From assembly GCA_013112555.1 (NCBI GenBank), contig JABFGK010000001.1, positions 248,001 through 312,000 on the forward strand: 64,000 bases of DNA. Direction: 5' to 3'. Within the stretch, counting starts at the first letter, position 1. Each line of letters starts with the position of its first letter. The notes beneath the pieces were generated by a model, which did no database searches, had not been told where the DNA came from, and saw only the letters and a program-made list of their open reading frames with translations. The DNA is from Planctomycetota bacterium. Lineage in GTDB: Bacteria > Planctomycetota > Phycisphaerae > Phycisphaerales > UBA5793. Below are positions 54,018 to 63,318 of the stretch, in pieces. Both the position numbers and the translations under genes were made by a program.

Positions 54018-55298
54018 ATGCCGAAGCGAACGAACTCATCAGCAGACCGGCGGACCCCGTTGACCATACAGGGTTCGCCGGTTGCCCATCAGTGCTATTC
54101 ATGCGACGGGTGCGGGACCTGCTGCCGGCACTTCGTCGTCGAGCTTGATGCGGCGGATCAGCGGCTCCTTGATCGGCAGGATTGGTCCGATCAGTTGCCC
54201 CACCGCCCGACGGTGATCAGAGACGGTCGAGTCTATCTTAATAAAACGGCAGACGGTGCCTGCGAGTTTCTTGATGACGAGAACCAGTGCCGGATTCACG
54301 CACGATATGGGGTCGATGCGAAACCGCTGACGTGTCAGTTGTACCCATTCGAGATTGTGCCATGCTCCGATGGGCAGTTCCGCATGTCGTTGCGATTTGA
54401 TTGTCATGCCGTCACTGAGTCCGTTGGAGATCCGATCCAGACCTCCTGGCCGGGAATCCGGCTGCTGGCCAAGGCGAGGTATCTGCTTGGGATGCACTGC
54501 TCACCGGAAGCAGTGTTCTGGGCGGAAGGGACACCCGCACAGCATGCGCAGATTGATCTCCTGGTTTCCAGGTGCGATGCAATTCTGACTGCCGCCGACT
54601 TAGCCTGGAGCGCTCGACTGGCTTTGCTTGCCGGAACCATTGAATCGTTCATCAGATCTGAGTTCACTGTGGGCGCTCTTGATTCGGCTGCTTCTGTTGA
54701 AACTGAGTATGGGTCGGTGGCGTCCAGTGACGTGCAGTTGCTGCGGGGACTCGTCTATGCGGTCGGTGATTATGTGAGCTTTGCAGGTCAGGTACAGGCA
54801 TCCATGTGGGGAAGGGTATCATCTGCGCTGAGGCATGCGGGGAAGGCCCGAGCCTTTCAGCGGGGGACGGGGCTGGTGCCTGCACTCCATGGCTCGCCGA
54901 CGGCCGTGCAGTTTGCGGATATCGACGTGATCCGCCAAGCACGGGACGGATGCGCTGCTGAAGTGGCTGAGATGATGACGCGGTGGATGCGGACGTGGCT
55001 GCTGTCGCGCGCCTGGTTGGGGCGAGCCTGCCACGGTTGGTCGGTGCAGACCGGGCTGGCCGCATGGCTCATGATGGCCCCGATGGCCGGCTGGGTGGCC
55101 CGCTGGTTTGCAGCAGGGGAGCGACGCGCACACATTGAAAGAGACGATCTCGTGCAGGCGATTCGGATGGTGGATCACGGCCTGCACATGCTGCCGCCGC
55201 TGCGACAGGTCACGGTGGAGCGGCGACTCATGCACTTGTGGAGAAGTGATGGAGCGATACCGAAGTTGTGCGCGCGGTACGGCGTTGTTGATCTGTAG
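54018..55298 (+). CDS. YkgJ-type CxxCxxCC cluster protein
   Basis: The 426-residue protein has the cluster YSCDGCGTCCRHF near residues 27-39 and further Cys motifs: GACEFLDDENQCRIHARYGVDAKPLTCQLYPFE. This is the iron- or zinc-chelating YkgJ family, whose members include flagellin lysine methylase-like proteins. The long C-terminal helical part (about 150-426) has no motif and could be a substrate domain. It is convergent with the molybdenum hydroxylase gene that ends 22 bases downstream. Function unknown; metal binding is likely. Confidence 0.8.
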   Translation: MPKRTNSSADRRTPLTIQGSPVAHQCYSCDGCGTCCRHFVVELDAADQRLLDRQDWSDQLPHRPTVIRDGRVYLNKTADGACEFLDDENQCRIHARYGVDAKPLTCQLYPFEIVPCSDGQFRMSLRFDCHAVTESVGDPIQTSWPGIRLLAKARYLLGMHCSPEAVFWAEGTPAQHAQIDLLVSRCDAILTAADLAWSARLALLAGTIESFIRSEFTVGALDSAASVETEYGSVASSDVQLLRGLVYAVGDYVSFAGQVQASMWGRVSSALRHAGKARAFQRGTGLVPALHGSPTAVQFADIDVIRQARDGCAAEVAEMMTRWMRTWLLSRAWLGRACHGWSVQTGLAAWLMMAPMAGWVARWFAAGERRAHIERDDLVQAIRMVDHGLHMLPPLRQVTVERRLMHLWRSDGAIPKLCARYGVVDL

Positions 55299-55320
55299 CG
55301 CGTTGCCGGTTCCGGTGACG

Positions 55321-57987
55321 CTACTTGCCGCTTTTCTTCAGGGCGTGTGCTGCGGGTGAATCGGTCATGGGTAATGATCGGCGCGCGACTCTGTCAAACT
55401 GATACATCGCATTGGCGATCGCGGGGGCAGTGGGGACGAGACCAATCTCTCCGACGCCGCGGGCTCCGTGCGGGCCGTCGGGCTCCGGTTCCTCGACGAT
55501 GATGACTTCCATCTCCGGCATCTGATGGGCTCGCAATACGCCACAGTCGTTGATGCGCCGGGCAATCAGCCGACCCTCGGCATCGACCGGCAAGTCCTCT
55601 GTCAGCGCGTAGCCGATTCCCATATGCAGCGAGCCGTAGATCTGGCCGGCTAACTGGGTTGGGTTCACTGCCTTGCCGACATCGTGGGCTGCGATCATCT
55701 TGATCAGCCGACCGGTCTTCTCATCGAGGATCGCAAGTTGCGTGGCAAAGCCATAGGTGAAGTGTGTCTTGGGCCCGCCCGGTCGATCCATTTCGGTGCC
55801 GAACTTCGTCGTGTCATCACAGATCCACTCACCGATAAAGGTGTGGCCTGCCAGATCGTCGAGCGTCGTGCCGGTGTCAAGTCTCGCTCGCAGTTGTGCC
55901 CCGGCATCCAGAATTGCATTGCCTGCCAGCACCGTGGCTCGACTGGCCGTCGTCTGGCCGCAGCCGAGCGCGAAGGTGGTATCAGTTGAGACGGTGAACG
56001 TGTCGGGCGGCAATCCGGTGACATCGGCAGCGTACTGGACGCACACGGTGAACAATCCCTGGCCCATTTCGGTGAAGCCGGTGCGGATGTGAATCGTGCC
56101 GTCATCGTTTACCGTGAGCGCTGCTCGGCCGATATCGGGCATGCCGTTGCCGATGCCGACGTTCTTGATCCCGCAGGCAATGCCGGCATATTTCGCAGAC
56201 TTATATTGCTCGCGCACCGCTTCGAGAGTTTGACGCAGGCCGAACGGTTTGTCCAGAAGCTGGCCGGTGGCAAACGCATCGCCGGGTTCGAGGATGTTCC
56301 GATCACGGATGTCGTAGCCGTCGATGCCGACCTGCTCTGCCAGCCGATCGAGCAGCGACTCGATGGCAAATGCTGCCTGGTTGGCACCGAAGCCGCGCAT
56401 GGCCCCGCACGGTGGATTGTTCGTGTAGACCGCTTTTGCTTCGACATCGAGATTCGGGACACGATACGGCCCGGCACAATGGCCGCCGGCACGTTCGAGC
56501 ACCTTCGCCCCGACGGAGGCATAGGCCCCTGTGTCGCCGATGATGTGCGATTGGACCGCCAGCAGCCGGCCGTCGGCATCACAGCCGACCTTGTAGGACA
56601 TCGAGATCGGGTGGCGCTTCGGGTGAATGGCCATGCTCTGGGATCGTGTGAGGGTGAGTTTAACAGGCCGGCCGACTGCCCAGGCCAGCAGTGCCGTCTG
56701 TGCCTGGATCGACATGTCCTCCTTGCCACCGAAGGCGCCGCCGTTGGAGACGAGTTCGACGGTGATTGAGTCTTCCGGGATCGCGAGAACCGATGCGATC
56801 TGGCGTCGATCGTCGAACACGCCTTGTCCCTGCGAGTACACGTGCAACGAGTCAGGCCGGCCGGCTTCGTCGGTTGTTGGGACGGCCAGGCAGGACTCCG
56901 GTTCGAGGTACAGATGTTCGATGCGCTGCGTGTGATAGGTGTCCTCAATGATATGGGCACATGATTTGAAGGCTGATTCGATATCGCCGGACTTGAGGAC
57001 TGACGTGCTGAGCAGATTCGTCTTTCGGTGGGGGTGCACGAGTGGTGCATCCGGCTGAAGTGCCGCCAGCGGGTCCGTGACCGGTGTTTCGATCGGGTCA
57101 TACTCAACCTGGATCAGATCGGCAGCATGGCGGGCCAGTTGGGGCGTATCGGCTGCGACGACGGCCAGGATGTCGCCGACACAGCGCGTCATTTCGCCCT
57201 CGCTCACAAGGATTGGCCAATCCTTCTCGATCAGGCCGACGACGCGGTCGCCGGGAACATCTGCGGCTGTGAGTACGGCATGCACACCCGGCAGTTGGAG
57301 CGCCTGGGATGCGTCGATTCGCTTGATCCCGGCCCGGGCATGATCGGTGAGACGGACCGAGCCGTGGAGCATAGTGGGGACGGTCATGTCATCGACGAAC
57401 GGCTTGTCGCCCAGGACGGCTGCAGCCCCCTCGTACCGGGGCAGCGCACTGCCGACGCAGGTGCCATTGCCGGTACAAGAGTGGCACGTGGCCTCGTCGG
57501 TTTGTCCTGATGCGAAGTGTTCGATGGCATCAATGATCTGCTGATAGCCGGTACAGCGGCACAGGTGAGGACGAAGTGACTTGGCAATCTCATCGCGTGA
57601 CGGGGGCTTGTTGCTGTTGGCACAGAGGGCAACGGCTCGAACCGCAATGCCGGGGATGCAAAAGCCGCACTGGACCCCGCCTTGTGAGACAAATGAGTTG
57701 GCCAGGGACTGCCGCGTGTCTTCCGGGAGTCCTTCGAGCGTCGTGATCTCCTTGCCGTTGAACCGTTCCGGCCTGAGTGTGCAAGACAGCAGCGGCTTGT
57801 TGTCGACGAGCACCGTGCAGCAGCCGCATTGGGCCTGTGGCTGGCATCCGTTCTTGGGCGAGGTGATACCGGCATGGTCGCGCAGGACATCCAGCAGTGT
57901 GATCTGCGCGCGGGTGACGTCGTCGAGATCATTCAGATTCAGCGTGAACGGTGACCCGTTGATGGTACAGGAAATCGGCTCGGGCAT
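55321..57987 (-). CDS. Fused [2Fe-2S]/molybdenum hydroxylase, selenium-dependent xanthine dehydrogenase type
   Basis: 888 residues join the iron-sulfur subunit to the molybdenum subunit, without the FAD domain. Cluster 1: Cys48, 54, 57 and 69; cluster 2: Cys107, 110, 143 and 145 (CGFC, CRC). The Mo part has GGAFGGKEDMS, AMRGFGANQAAFAIES and a C-terminal GARGVGEIGLVPTAPA with the catalytic Glu. A linker (about 160-180) has CHSCTGNGTC. This architecture matches E. coli XdhD and clostridial selenium-dependent XDH, which carry labile (non-genetic) selenium. The neighbouring YgeY, YgeW and SsnA types support the same system. Substrate: a purine, by inference. Confidence 0.85.
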   Translation of the reverse strand: MPEPISCTINGSPFTLNLNDLDDVTRAQITLLDVLRDHAGITSPKNGCQPQAQCGCCTVLVDNKPLLSCTLRPERFNGKEITTLEGLPEDTRQSLANSFVSQGGVQCGFCIPGIAVRAVALCANSNKPPSRDEIAKSLRPHLCRCTGYQQIIDAIEHFASGQTDEATCHSCTGNGTCVGSALPRYEGAAAVLGDKPFVDDMTVPTMLHGSVRLTDHARAGIKRIDASQALQLPGVHAVLTAADVPGDRVVGLIEKDWPILVSEGEMTRCVGDILAVVAADTPQLARHAADLIQVEYDPIETPVTDPLAALQPDAPLVHPHRKTNLLSTSVLKSGDIESAFKSCAHIIEDTYHTQRIEHLYLEPESCLAVPTTDEAGRPDSLHVYSQGQGVFDDRRQIASVLAIPEDSITVELVSNGGAFGGKEDMSIQAQTALLAWAVGRPVKLTLTRSQSMAIHPKRHPISMSYKVGCDADGRLLAVQSHIIGDTGAYASVGAKVLERAGGHCAGPYRVPNLDVEAKAVYTNNPPCGAMRGFGANQAAFAIESLLDRLAEQVGIDGYDIRDRNILEPGDAFATGQLLDKPFGLRQTLEAVREQYKSAKYAGIACGIKNVGIGNGMPDIGRAALTVNDDGTIHIRTGFTEMGQGLFTVCVQYAADVTGLPPDTFTVSTDTTFALGCGQTTASRATVLAGNAILDAGAQLRARLDTGTTLDDLAGHTFIGEWICDDTTKFGTEMDRPGGPKTHFTYGFATQLAILDEKTGRLIKMIAAHDVGKAVNPTQLAGQIYGSLHMGIGYALTEDLPVDAEGRLIARRINDCGVLRAHQMPEMEVIIVEEPEPDGPHGARGVGEIGLVPTAPAIANAMYQFDRVARRSLPMTDSPAAHALKKSGK

Positions 57988-58200
57988 TGGTCGGTACGCT
58001 CCACCGTTGAAGGCATCAGCAGGACAGATCGAGGCAGTGCATCAACACTCATTTGCCTTGATCGGTCAGATTTGCTGCGAAACTGGTGGCCAACTCATGC
58101 CCAGGATGCACTGGACTATCCTTCCACCGACGATAATCTTGCAGGCGATTGTATGGCAGGATGACGGGTGAGACGCCCGTCCAACTCCTTTGTGCGTGAG
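57988..58200. promoter_or_regulatory. Divergent promoter region of the hydroxylase and ygeY-ygeW genes
   Basis: 213 bases between two divergent transcripts (hydroxylase on minus, ygeY-type on plus). TTGATCGG (about 58057-58064) and TTGCTGCG are candidate -35-like elements, but no strong -10 is seen. It must contain control elements for both sides of the purine island. Confidence 0.4.
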
Positions 58201-59430
58201 ATGGGTGATGCACTTATGGCTGGAACACATTCGTGTCTGAGACAGGCTGGGAAGTACCGCTCCCGAATGGTGCGGTTCCTTAAGGATCTGGTTGCGATCC
58301 CAGGGTTCTCCGGCAGCGAGGGGCCGGTCATCAATCGGATTCGACAGGAACTGGAGTCCGTCGGCGGGTTCGATCGGATCTGGACGGACCCGATGGGGAA
58401 CCTGCTGGCCCGGATCGGACGACTGTCGAAGTCGAAAAAACTGCTGGCCGTGGATGCCCACGTCGATACGGTCGAAGTGGGGGATCGCAGCGAGTGGAAG
58501 CGTGACCCGTTCAAAGCGGTGGTCGCCGATGGCAAAGTCTGGGGCCGAGGGGCCGGCGACCAGCGCGGGGCGATTCCTGCCATGGTGTATGCCGGTGCGA
58601 TCATGCGCGATCTAGGTATCAGCGCCGACGACTACTGTCTGTTGTTCACGTTCACGGTGATGGAGGAGGACTGCGACGGGCTCTGCTGGCAGTACATCAT
58701 CAATGAGGATGGGATTCGGCCGGATGCGGTGGTCGTGACCGACTCGACGGATTGTCGGGTGTTGCGCGGGCAGCGTGGCCGAATGGAGATCGGCATTACC
58801 TGCAAAGGGAAGTCATGTCACGGCTCGATGCCGCATAAGGGCGTGAATGCGATCTATCGGGTGTCCCGGATTGCGGGCGAAATTGAAAGGCTGAATGATC
58901 GTCTGGCTGATGATCCGTTTCTCGGCAAAGGGACGGTCACGGTCAGTTATGTTGACTGCAAGACCCCGAGCCGGTGTGCCGTCCCGGGCGAGGCGTACCT
59001 TCATCTGGATCGTCGTTTGACCATCGGTGAAACACGCCGGTCTGCGCTCGCCGAGGTGCGGAAAGCGGTGAAGCGAGCCGGCGTGCCTGCCACCATCGAG
59101 GTGCCGCGGTACCGGAAACCGAGTTACACGGGGCTCGTGTACGAAACGGATCATTACTTCCCGACCTGGTGCGAACCGGAGGATGCACGGCAGGTGCGGG
59201 CTGCGTCTGAGACGTATCGAACCCTGTTCGGTCGGAAGCCGAGGGTTGGGCGCTGGACATTCAGCACGAATGCGGTGTCCATTGCCGGGATGCACGGGAT
59301 ACCATGCGTCGGGTTCGGGCCGGCACCGGAGAAGGTGGCCCATACGGTCAATGACTCGGTGCCGATTGATCATCTGGTGAAGGCAGCAGCGTTTTACGCG
59401 ACATTCGGGCAGTCATACTGCTCAATGTGA
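58201..59430 (+). CDS. ygeY: YgeY-type M20 family metallohydrolase
   Basis: The start at 58201 (MGDALMAGTHSCLRQAGKYR) gives 409 residues; a GTG at 58168 is possible. It shows the M20 zinc-site layout: DAHVDTVEVGD (His, Asp), GRGAGDQRGA (bridging Asp), MEEDCDG (two Glu), then DSTDCRVLRGQRGRMEIGI and GVNAIYRVS. The end HTVNDSVPIDHL matches the last metal ligand. YgeY is the selenium-metabolism-linked hydrolase of the purine cluster. It overlaps or abuts the ygeW gene and is likely cotranscribed. Confidence 0.85.
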   Translation: MGDALMAGTHSCLRQAGKYRSRMVRFLKDLVAIPGFSGSEGPVINRIRQELESVGGFDRIWTDPMGNLLARIGRLSKSKKLLAVDAHVDTVEVGDRSEWKRDPFKAVVADGKVWGRGAGDQRGAIPAMVYAGAIMRDLGISADDYCLLFTFTVMEEDCDGLCWQYIINEDGIRPDAVVVTDSTDCRVLRGQRGRMEIGITCKGKSCHGSMPHKGVNAIYRVSRIAGEIERLNDRLADDPFLGKGTVTVSYVDCKTPSRCAVPGEAYLHLDRRLTIGETRRSALAEVRKAVKRAGVPATIEVPRYRKPSYTGLVYETDHYFPTWCEPEDARQVRAASETYRTLFGRKPRVGRWTFSTNAVSIAGMHGIPCVGFGPAPEKVAHTVNDSVPIDHLVKAAAFYATFGQSYCSM

Positions 59431-59450
59431 TCGTGCAAGGACATCCGGTT

Positions 59451-60503
59451 ATGTCACAATCGTACAGCGTCCCAGACATTCTCAAGGGATTGGACTACAT
59501 CGAGACTCGTGATCTGACGCTGGAGCAACTTGATCTGTTGCTTGAAGTGACCGACGAGTTGAAGAAGCGATTCCATCGGGGTGAACAGACCCTGCTGCTT
59601 CCCCATCAGACGGCATATCTCCTCTTTTTTGACAAGTCGACGCGAACCCGGAACGCGTTCGAGGCCGGGATGACGCAACTGGGCGGGCATGCCCACTTTC
59701 TCGATGTGGCCCACAGCCAGATCAGCCACGGCGAGACGGCTGCCGACACCGGGCGCATTCTGGCTGCGATGGGGCACGGGATCTGTGTCCGTCACGATCT
59801 TATTCCGGGGGCCGGCAACCGATACATGCGTGAGATGGCTGAGGCGTCGAACGTCCCGATTATTAATATGCAATGCGATGTTGATCACCCGACGCAGACG
59901 CTTGCTGACCTGTTCACGTTGCGCGAGCGGTTCGGGACCAATCTGCAGGGGTTGAAGATTGCCGTCAGTTGGGCCTATGCACCCTCGTATGCGAAGCCGT
60001 TGAGCGTGCCGCAGGGGTTGATCACGTTGATGACGCGCTATGGCATGAATGTCACATTGGCCCACCCTTCCGGGTATGACCTGATGCCGGATACGCTCGA
60101 ATCAGCCAAGCAAGGGGCAGCAGCATCGGGAGGGTCGTTCGAGATGGTTCACGATATGGATGCCGCCTTTGAAAACGCGGATGTCGTCTATCCCAAGAGT
60201 TGGGGGGTCTATGACCTCATGGTCGAGCGGCTGAACTTGTCAAGCGCGGAGGCACAGACTGAAAACGAGCGTCAGTGTCTCGAACGGAATGCACAGTACC
60301 GGGACTGGATCTGTGATGAGCGGCGTATGTCACTGGCCAAGCCGTCGGCGGTGTACATGCATTGTTTGCCGGCAGATCGAGGGGCTGAGGTGACGGATGC
60401 CGTGATCGACGGGCCGCAGTCGATCGTCTTTCAGGAGGCGGAGAATCGGCTGCACACTGCCAAGGCGATCATGGCCTGCACCATGCGCGAGCGGCCGTTC
60501 TGA
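59451..60503 (+). CDS. ygeW: YgeW-type knotted carbamoyltransferase
   Basis: With the start at 59451 (MSQSYSVPDILKGLDYIETR) the protein has 350 residues. The carbamoyl-phosphate site STRTR is at about 63-67, followed by HPTQTLADLFT and the later HCLPAD. It belongs to the aspartate/ornithine carbamoyltransferase fold, and the YgeW family is named for its orphan purine-cluster members. The reaction in the pathway is thought to move a carbamoyl group; the acceptor is not settled here. An AAGGA site precedes the ATG; the frame is also open from a GTG at 59427 overlapping the ygeY stop. Confidence 0.85.
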   Translation: MSQSYSVPDILKGLDYIETRDLTLEQLDLLLEVTDELKKRFHRGEQTLLLPHQTAYLLFFDKSTRTRNAFEAGMTQLGGHAHFLDVAHSQISHGETAADTGRILAAMGHGICVRHDLIPGAGNRYMREMAEASNVPIINMQCDVDHPTQTLADLFTLRERFGTNLQGLKIAVSWAYAPSYAKPLSVPQGLITLMTRYGMNVTLAHPSGYDLMPDTLESAKQGAAASGGSFEMVHDMDAAFENADVVYPKSWGVYDLMVERLNLSSAEAQTENERQCLERNAQYRDWICDERRMSLAKPSAVYMHCLPADRGAEVTDAVIDGPQSIVFQEAENRLHTAKAIMACTMRERPF

Positions 60504-60508
60504 CGCTG

Positions 60509-61831
60509 TCAGGTGCATCCTATGCGCCGATACAGTTCGCCGGCAATCCCTTGCGCCTCGCTGCGCACAGTCGATTCATCAAGTGTCATGATCTTCTGAT
60601 CGCGCAGTTTCCATTGGCCGTTGACCATGACGTGCGTGATGTGGCGTGCATTCAGGGCGAAGACGAGATGAGCCCCGAGGTTTGAGTCATCGATTGGTGT
60701 ATGCGGCCGGTAGTCTGTTACGACGAGGTCGGCAGCAGCACCCGGTTTGAGCGTCCCGAGCGGCACGCCGAGCGCTGTGGCCGCACTTCGGGCTGCCGTG
60801 GCCAGCATCGTGAGCAGGGATTGCGGGTCATATGGGAGATGCGCATCACGGGCCTTGAACCAGGCAGTTGTGCATTCGGCCAGTATGTCCTGGTCGATCC
60901 CGTCCGTGCCGATCATCACCATGTCTGGATCATGCTTTGCAATCGGCGTATAGCCGACGGCATTGTTCATGTTCGATCGGCAGGCGTGAGCCACTGTGAC
61001 AGAGCGACTCCATGTCGCCAGCCGGGCCCTTTCATCGTCTGTGAGATGGGTACCGTGGGCCAGGATGCTGCCGGGCATGTCGGCCAGCCCGACTCGTGCA
61101 AGGCGATCAAGCGGGGCGGCCCCATACTGCTGCGTGCTCAATCGTCGGTCAACGGGGTCTTCACAGACGTGGATGTGGAGTCCGACGTGAAGCCGCCTGC
61201 ACAGATCGGCACAGGCGTCGAGTGTCCCATCGCTGACGGTGAATGATGCATGGGCACCGACCAGGCCCGCCAGTGTGCCATTCGGCTTCTGCTGACAGGC
61301 TGTAATAAATCGTTCGTTTTCAGCGATGCCTGCGACTGCCCCGGCCGGGCCGTTGCGATCAGTCACTTCATAACATAGAACTGCGCGACAGCCCACCTCA
61401 TTGACGGCATTGCCAAGCGTTGTCAACGATCCCTCAATCGAGGAAGGGGAGGCATGGTGGTCGATTAATGTCGTCACGCCGCAGCGCAGCGCATCAAGGG
61501 ACCCGATGTGCCCGCTGGCGCGAATACTGACGGTGTCATGCCCTCGGTCGAGGATCCACCAGACATACCTCAGTTTCTCGTGGAAGTTCGTCGGGGTGGC
61601 AGCCGGCAGGGGCATGCCGGGTGCCAGGGCGGAGTAGAGATGGGTATGACCATTGACGAGCCCGGGCATGAGCAATGCACCATCGAGATCGACGACTTCA
61701 TCTGAGTCCTGCGGCTCGATATCAGGGCCGGTCTCGACAATCACCCCGTCACATTGGCACAGGGTGCCTCGTCTCACCGTTTGAGCGGTGTAATCGAAAA
61801 GCAGCGCGTTGGTAAAGGCTGTACTGGGCAT
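60509..61831 (-). CDS. ssnA: SsnA-type amidohydrolase
   Basis: The 440-residue protein has MPGLVNGHTHLYSALAPGMPLPAATPTNFHEKLRYVWW, the SsnA signature with HxH metal ligands, then HIHVCEDPVDRR, LAHGTHLTDDE and MIGTDGI (catalytic Asp region). SsnA is an aminohydrolase of the purine cluster named after the Se-dependent system. It shares a strand with the two PLP enzymes upstream and is separated from the next by 14 bases, so an operon is likely. Confidence 0.85.
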   Translation of the reverse strand: MPSTAFTNALLFDYTAQTVRRGTLCQCDGVIVETGPDIEPQDSDEVVDLDGALLMPGLVNGHTHLYSALAPGMPLPAATPTNFHEKLRYVWWILDRGHDTVSIRASGHIGSLDALRCGVTTLIDHHASPSSIEGSLTTLGNAVNEVGCRAVLCYEVTDRNGPAGAVAGIAENERFITACQQKPNGTLAGLVGAHASFTVSDGTLDACADLCRRLHVGLHIHVCEDPVDRRLSTQQYGAAPLDRLARVGLADMPGSILAHGTHLTDDERARLATWSRSVTVAHACRSNMNNAVGYTPIAKHDPDMVMIGTDGIDQDILAECTTAWFKARDAHLPYDPQSLLTMLATAARSAATALGVPLGTLKPGAAADLVVTDYRPHTPIDDSNLGAHLVFALNARHITHVMVNGQWKLRDQKIMTLDESTVRSEAQGIAGELYRRIGCT

Positions 61832-61845
61832 GGTGTCGTTCGCGG

Positions 61846-63318
61846 CTAGGTGTGGGTGCTGACGCCGGTCTGTCGATTGAATTCGGCGATCAGTTCATCC
61901 CACTGATCGACCTGGGCATAGGTCTGAGTCCAGAAGTCGGGGTCCCAGAGTTTGTTGAGTTCATCGGAGGATCGGCCTTGTTGCTCGACCCAGGTGAAGT
62001 ACTTGAAGTTGTGCAGTGCCTGGCGGTCAAACATGGAGAGTTCGCGCATGTGGTCGGTCGTGATGTCCTCCAGCCAGCGGCTTCGGTCTGCAATCGCCTG
62101 CTCATGTGTGTAGGGCCCGCGATCGGCGTTGAGTTCGGCCAGTCTGCTGCGGTACATGTCGGCCGAGTCGGTCAGGCTGGTCACGATGCAATCGTGCTTG
62201 CCAAAGCCGTAGTACCGGGCAGTCTTGATACTGGATATGAGATTGCAGATACTGGAGATCCCGAGCAATGACAACTGTGAGATCAGCCTCTCGGGTACGA
62301 GTTGGGCCAGGAGTTCCCTGCCGGCCGGTTCGTTGAACATGCGGAAGAGGCTGATACATTGTTCATCGTCGATGGCCGTGACCATGTCGGTGTTTCGGAC
62401 ATTGTGGATCCAGGGAACATGTTTATCACCGATCCCTTCAATGCGGTGATCGCCGAACCCGAACTGGTAGAGCGTGGGGCACTGGAGTGCTTCGGCGGCT
62501 GTAATGCGCAGGTTCGGGAATGTGTGTTTCAGGTAATCGCCGGCTGCAATGGTGCCGGCACTGCCGGTGGCTGAGACGAAGGCCGCAGGGTTGAGCCTCG
62601 GATCGCCAAGCGCCCGGATGGCCTCGTGCATGGCGCGGCCGGTGACATGGTAATGCCAAACGGAGTTCCCGAACTCCTCAAACTGATTGAAGACGATGCA
62701 TTCAGGCCTGGTTCGTCGAATGTCATGGCAGGCGTCGTAGATTTCCTTGACGTTCGATTCACAGCCGGGCGTGGCAATGATCTCGGCCCCGATGTGCTCA
62801 AGCCACTCGAAGCGTTCGCGGCTCATCTGTTCGGGCAGGATCGCCACGGCGTCGCAGCCAAGCAGTGCTGAATCAAATGCCCCGCCACGACAGTAGTTGC
62901 CGGTCGAGGGCCACACTGCCTTGTGTTTCGTGGGATCGAAGCGGCCGGTGACGAGTCGAGGAACGAGGCAGCCGAACGCTGCCCCGACTTTGTGAGCGCC
63001 GGTCGGGAACCAGCGTCCGACCATCCCGATGATGCGCGCTTCGACGCCGGTCAGTTCAGGTGGGAACTCAAGAAAGTTGACCGGGCCGTATTGCCCGCCC
63101 TGCTCGACCGGTTCGTTGTGCCAGGTGATGCGAAAGAGATTGGCCGGATCGAGATCGTTGAGTCCGATGGCAGCCAGGCGATTCTTGATGGCATCGGGAA
63201 CAGTGCCTTGCGGATTGACAAACTGGGCGAATGTCGGGATCACGATGTTGCGTTGGCGGCAACACTCGATGGCATGCTGGAGGTTCTCGTATTGTGCGTC
63301 ATCCATATCAATGGTCAC
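61846..63318 (-). CDS. PLP-dependent enzyme, cysteine synthase/ammonia-lyase fold, purine-cluster type
   Basis: 490 residues with the PLP lysine at about 110 in GAHKVGAAF and later glycine-rich phosphate loops (SATGSAGTIAAGDYL, FGFGDHRIEGIGD). It is a fold-type II enzyme, like cysteine synthase or diaminopropionate ammonia-lyase (YgeX), which occupies this slot in enterobacterial clusters. The length, larger than typical YgeX (about 400), shows it is a distinct subtype. The ATG overlaps the stop of the upstream PLP gene by 4 bases, so translation is coupled. Confidence 0.75.
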   Translation of the reverse strand: MTIDMDDAQYENLQHAIECCRQRNIVIPTFAQFVNPQGTVPDAIKNRLAAIGLNDLDPANLFRITWHNEPVEQGGQYGPVNFLEFPPELTGVEARIIGMVGRWFPTGAHKVGAAFGCLVPRLVTGRFDPTKHKAVWPSTGNYCRGGAFDSALLGCDAVAILPEQMSRERFEWLEHIGAEIIATPGCESNVKEIYDACHDIRRTRPECIVFNQFEEFGNSVWHYHVTGRAMHEAIRALGDPRLNPAAFVSATGSAGTIAAGDYLKHTFPNLRITAAEALQCPTLYQFGFGDHRIEGIGDKHVPWIHNVRNTDMVTAIDDEQCISLFRMFNEPAGRELLAQLVPERLISQLSLLGISSICNLISSIKTARYYGFGKHDCIVTSLTDSADMYRSRLAELNADRGPYTHEQAIADRSRWLEDITTDHMRELSMFDRQALHNFKYFTWVEQQGRSSDELNKLWDPDFWTQTYAQVDQWDELIAEFNRQTGVSTHT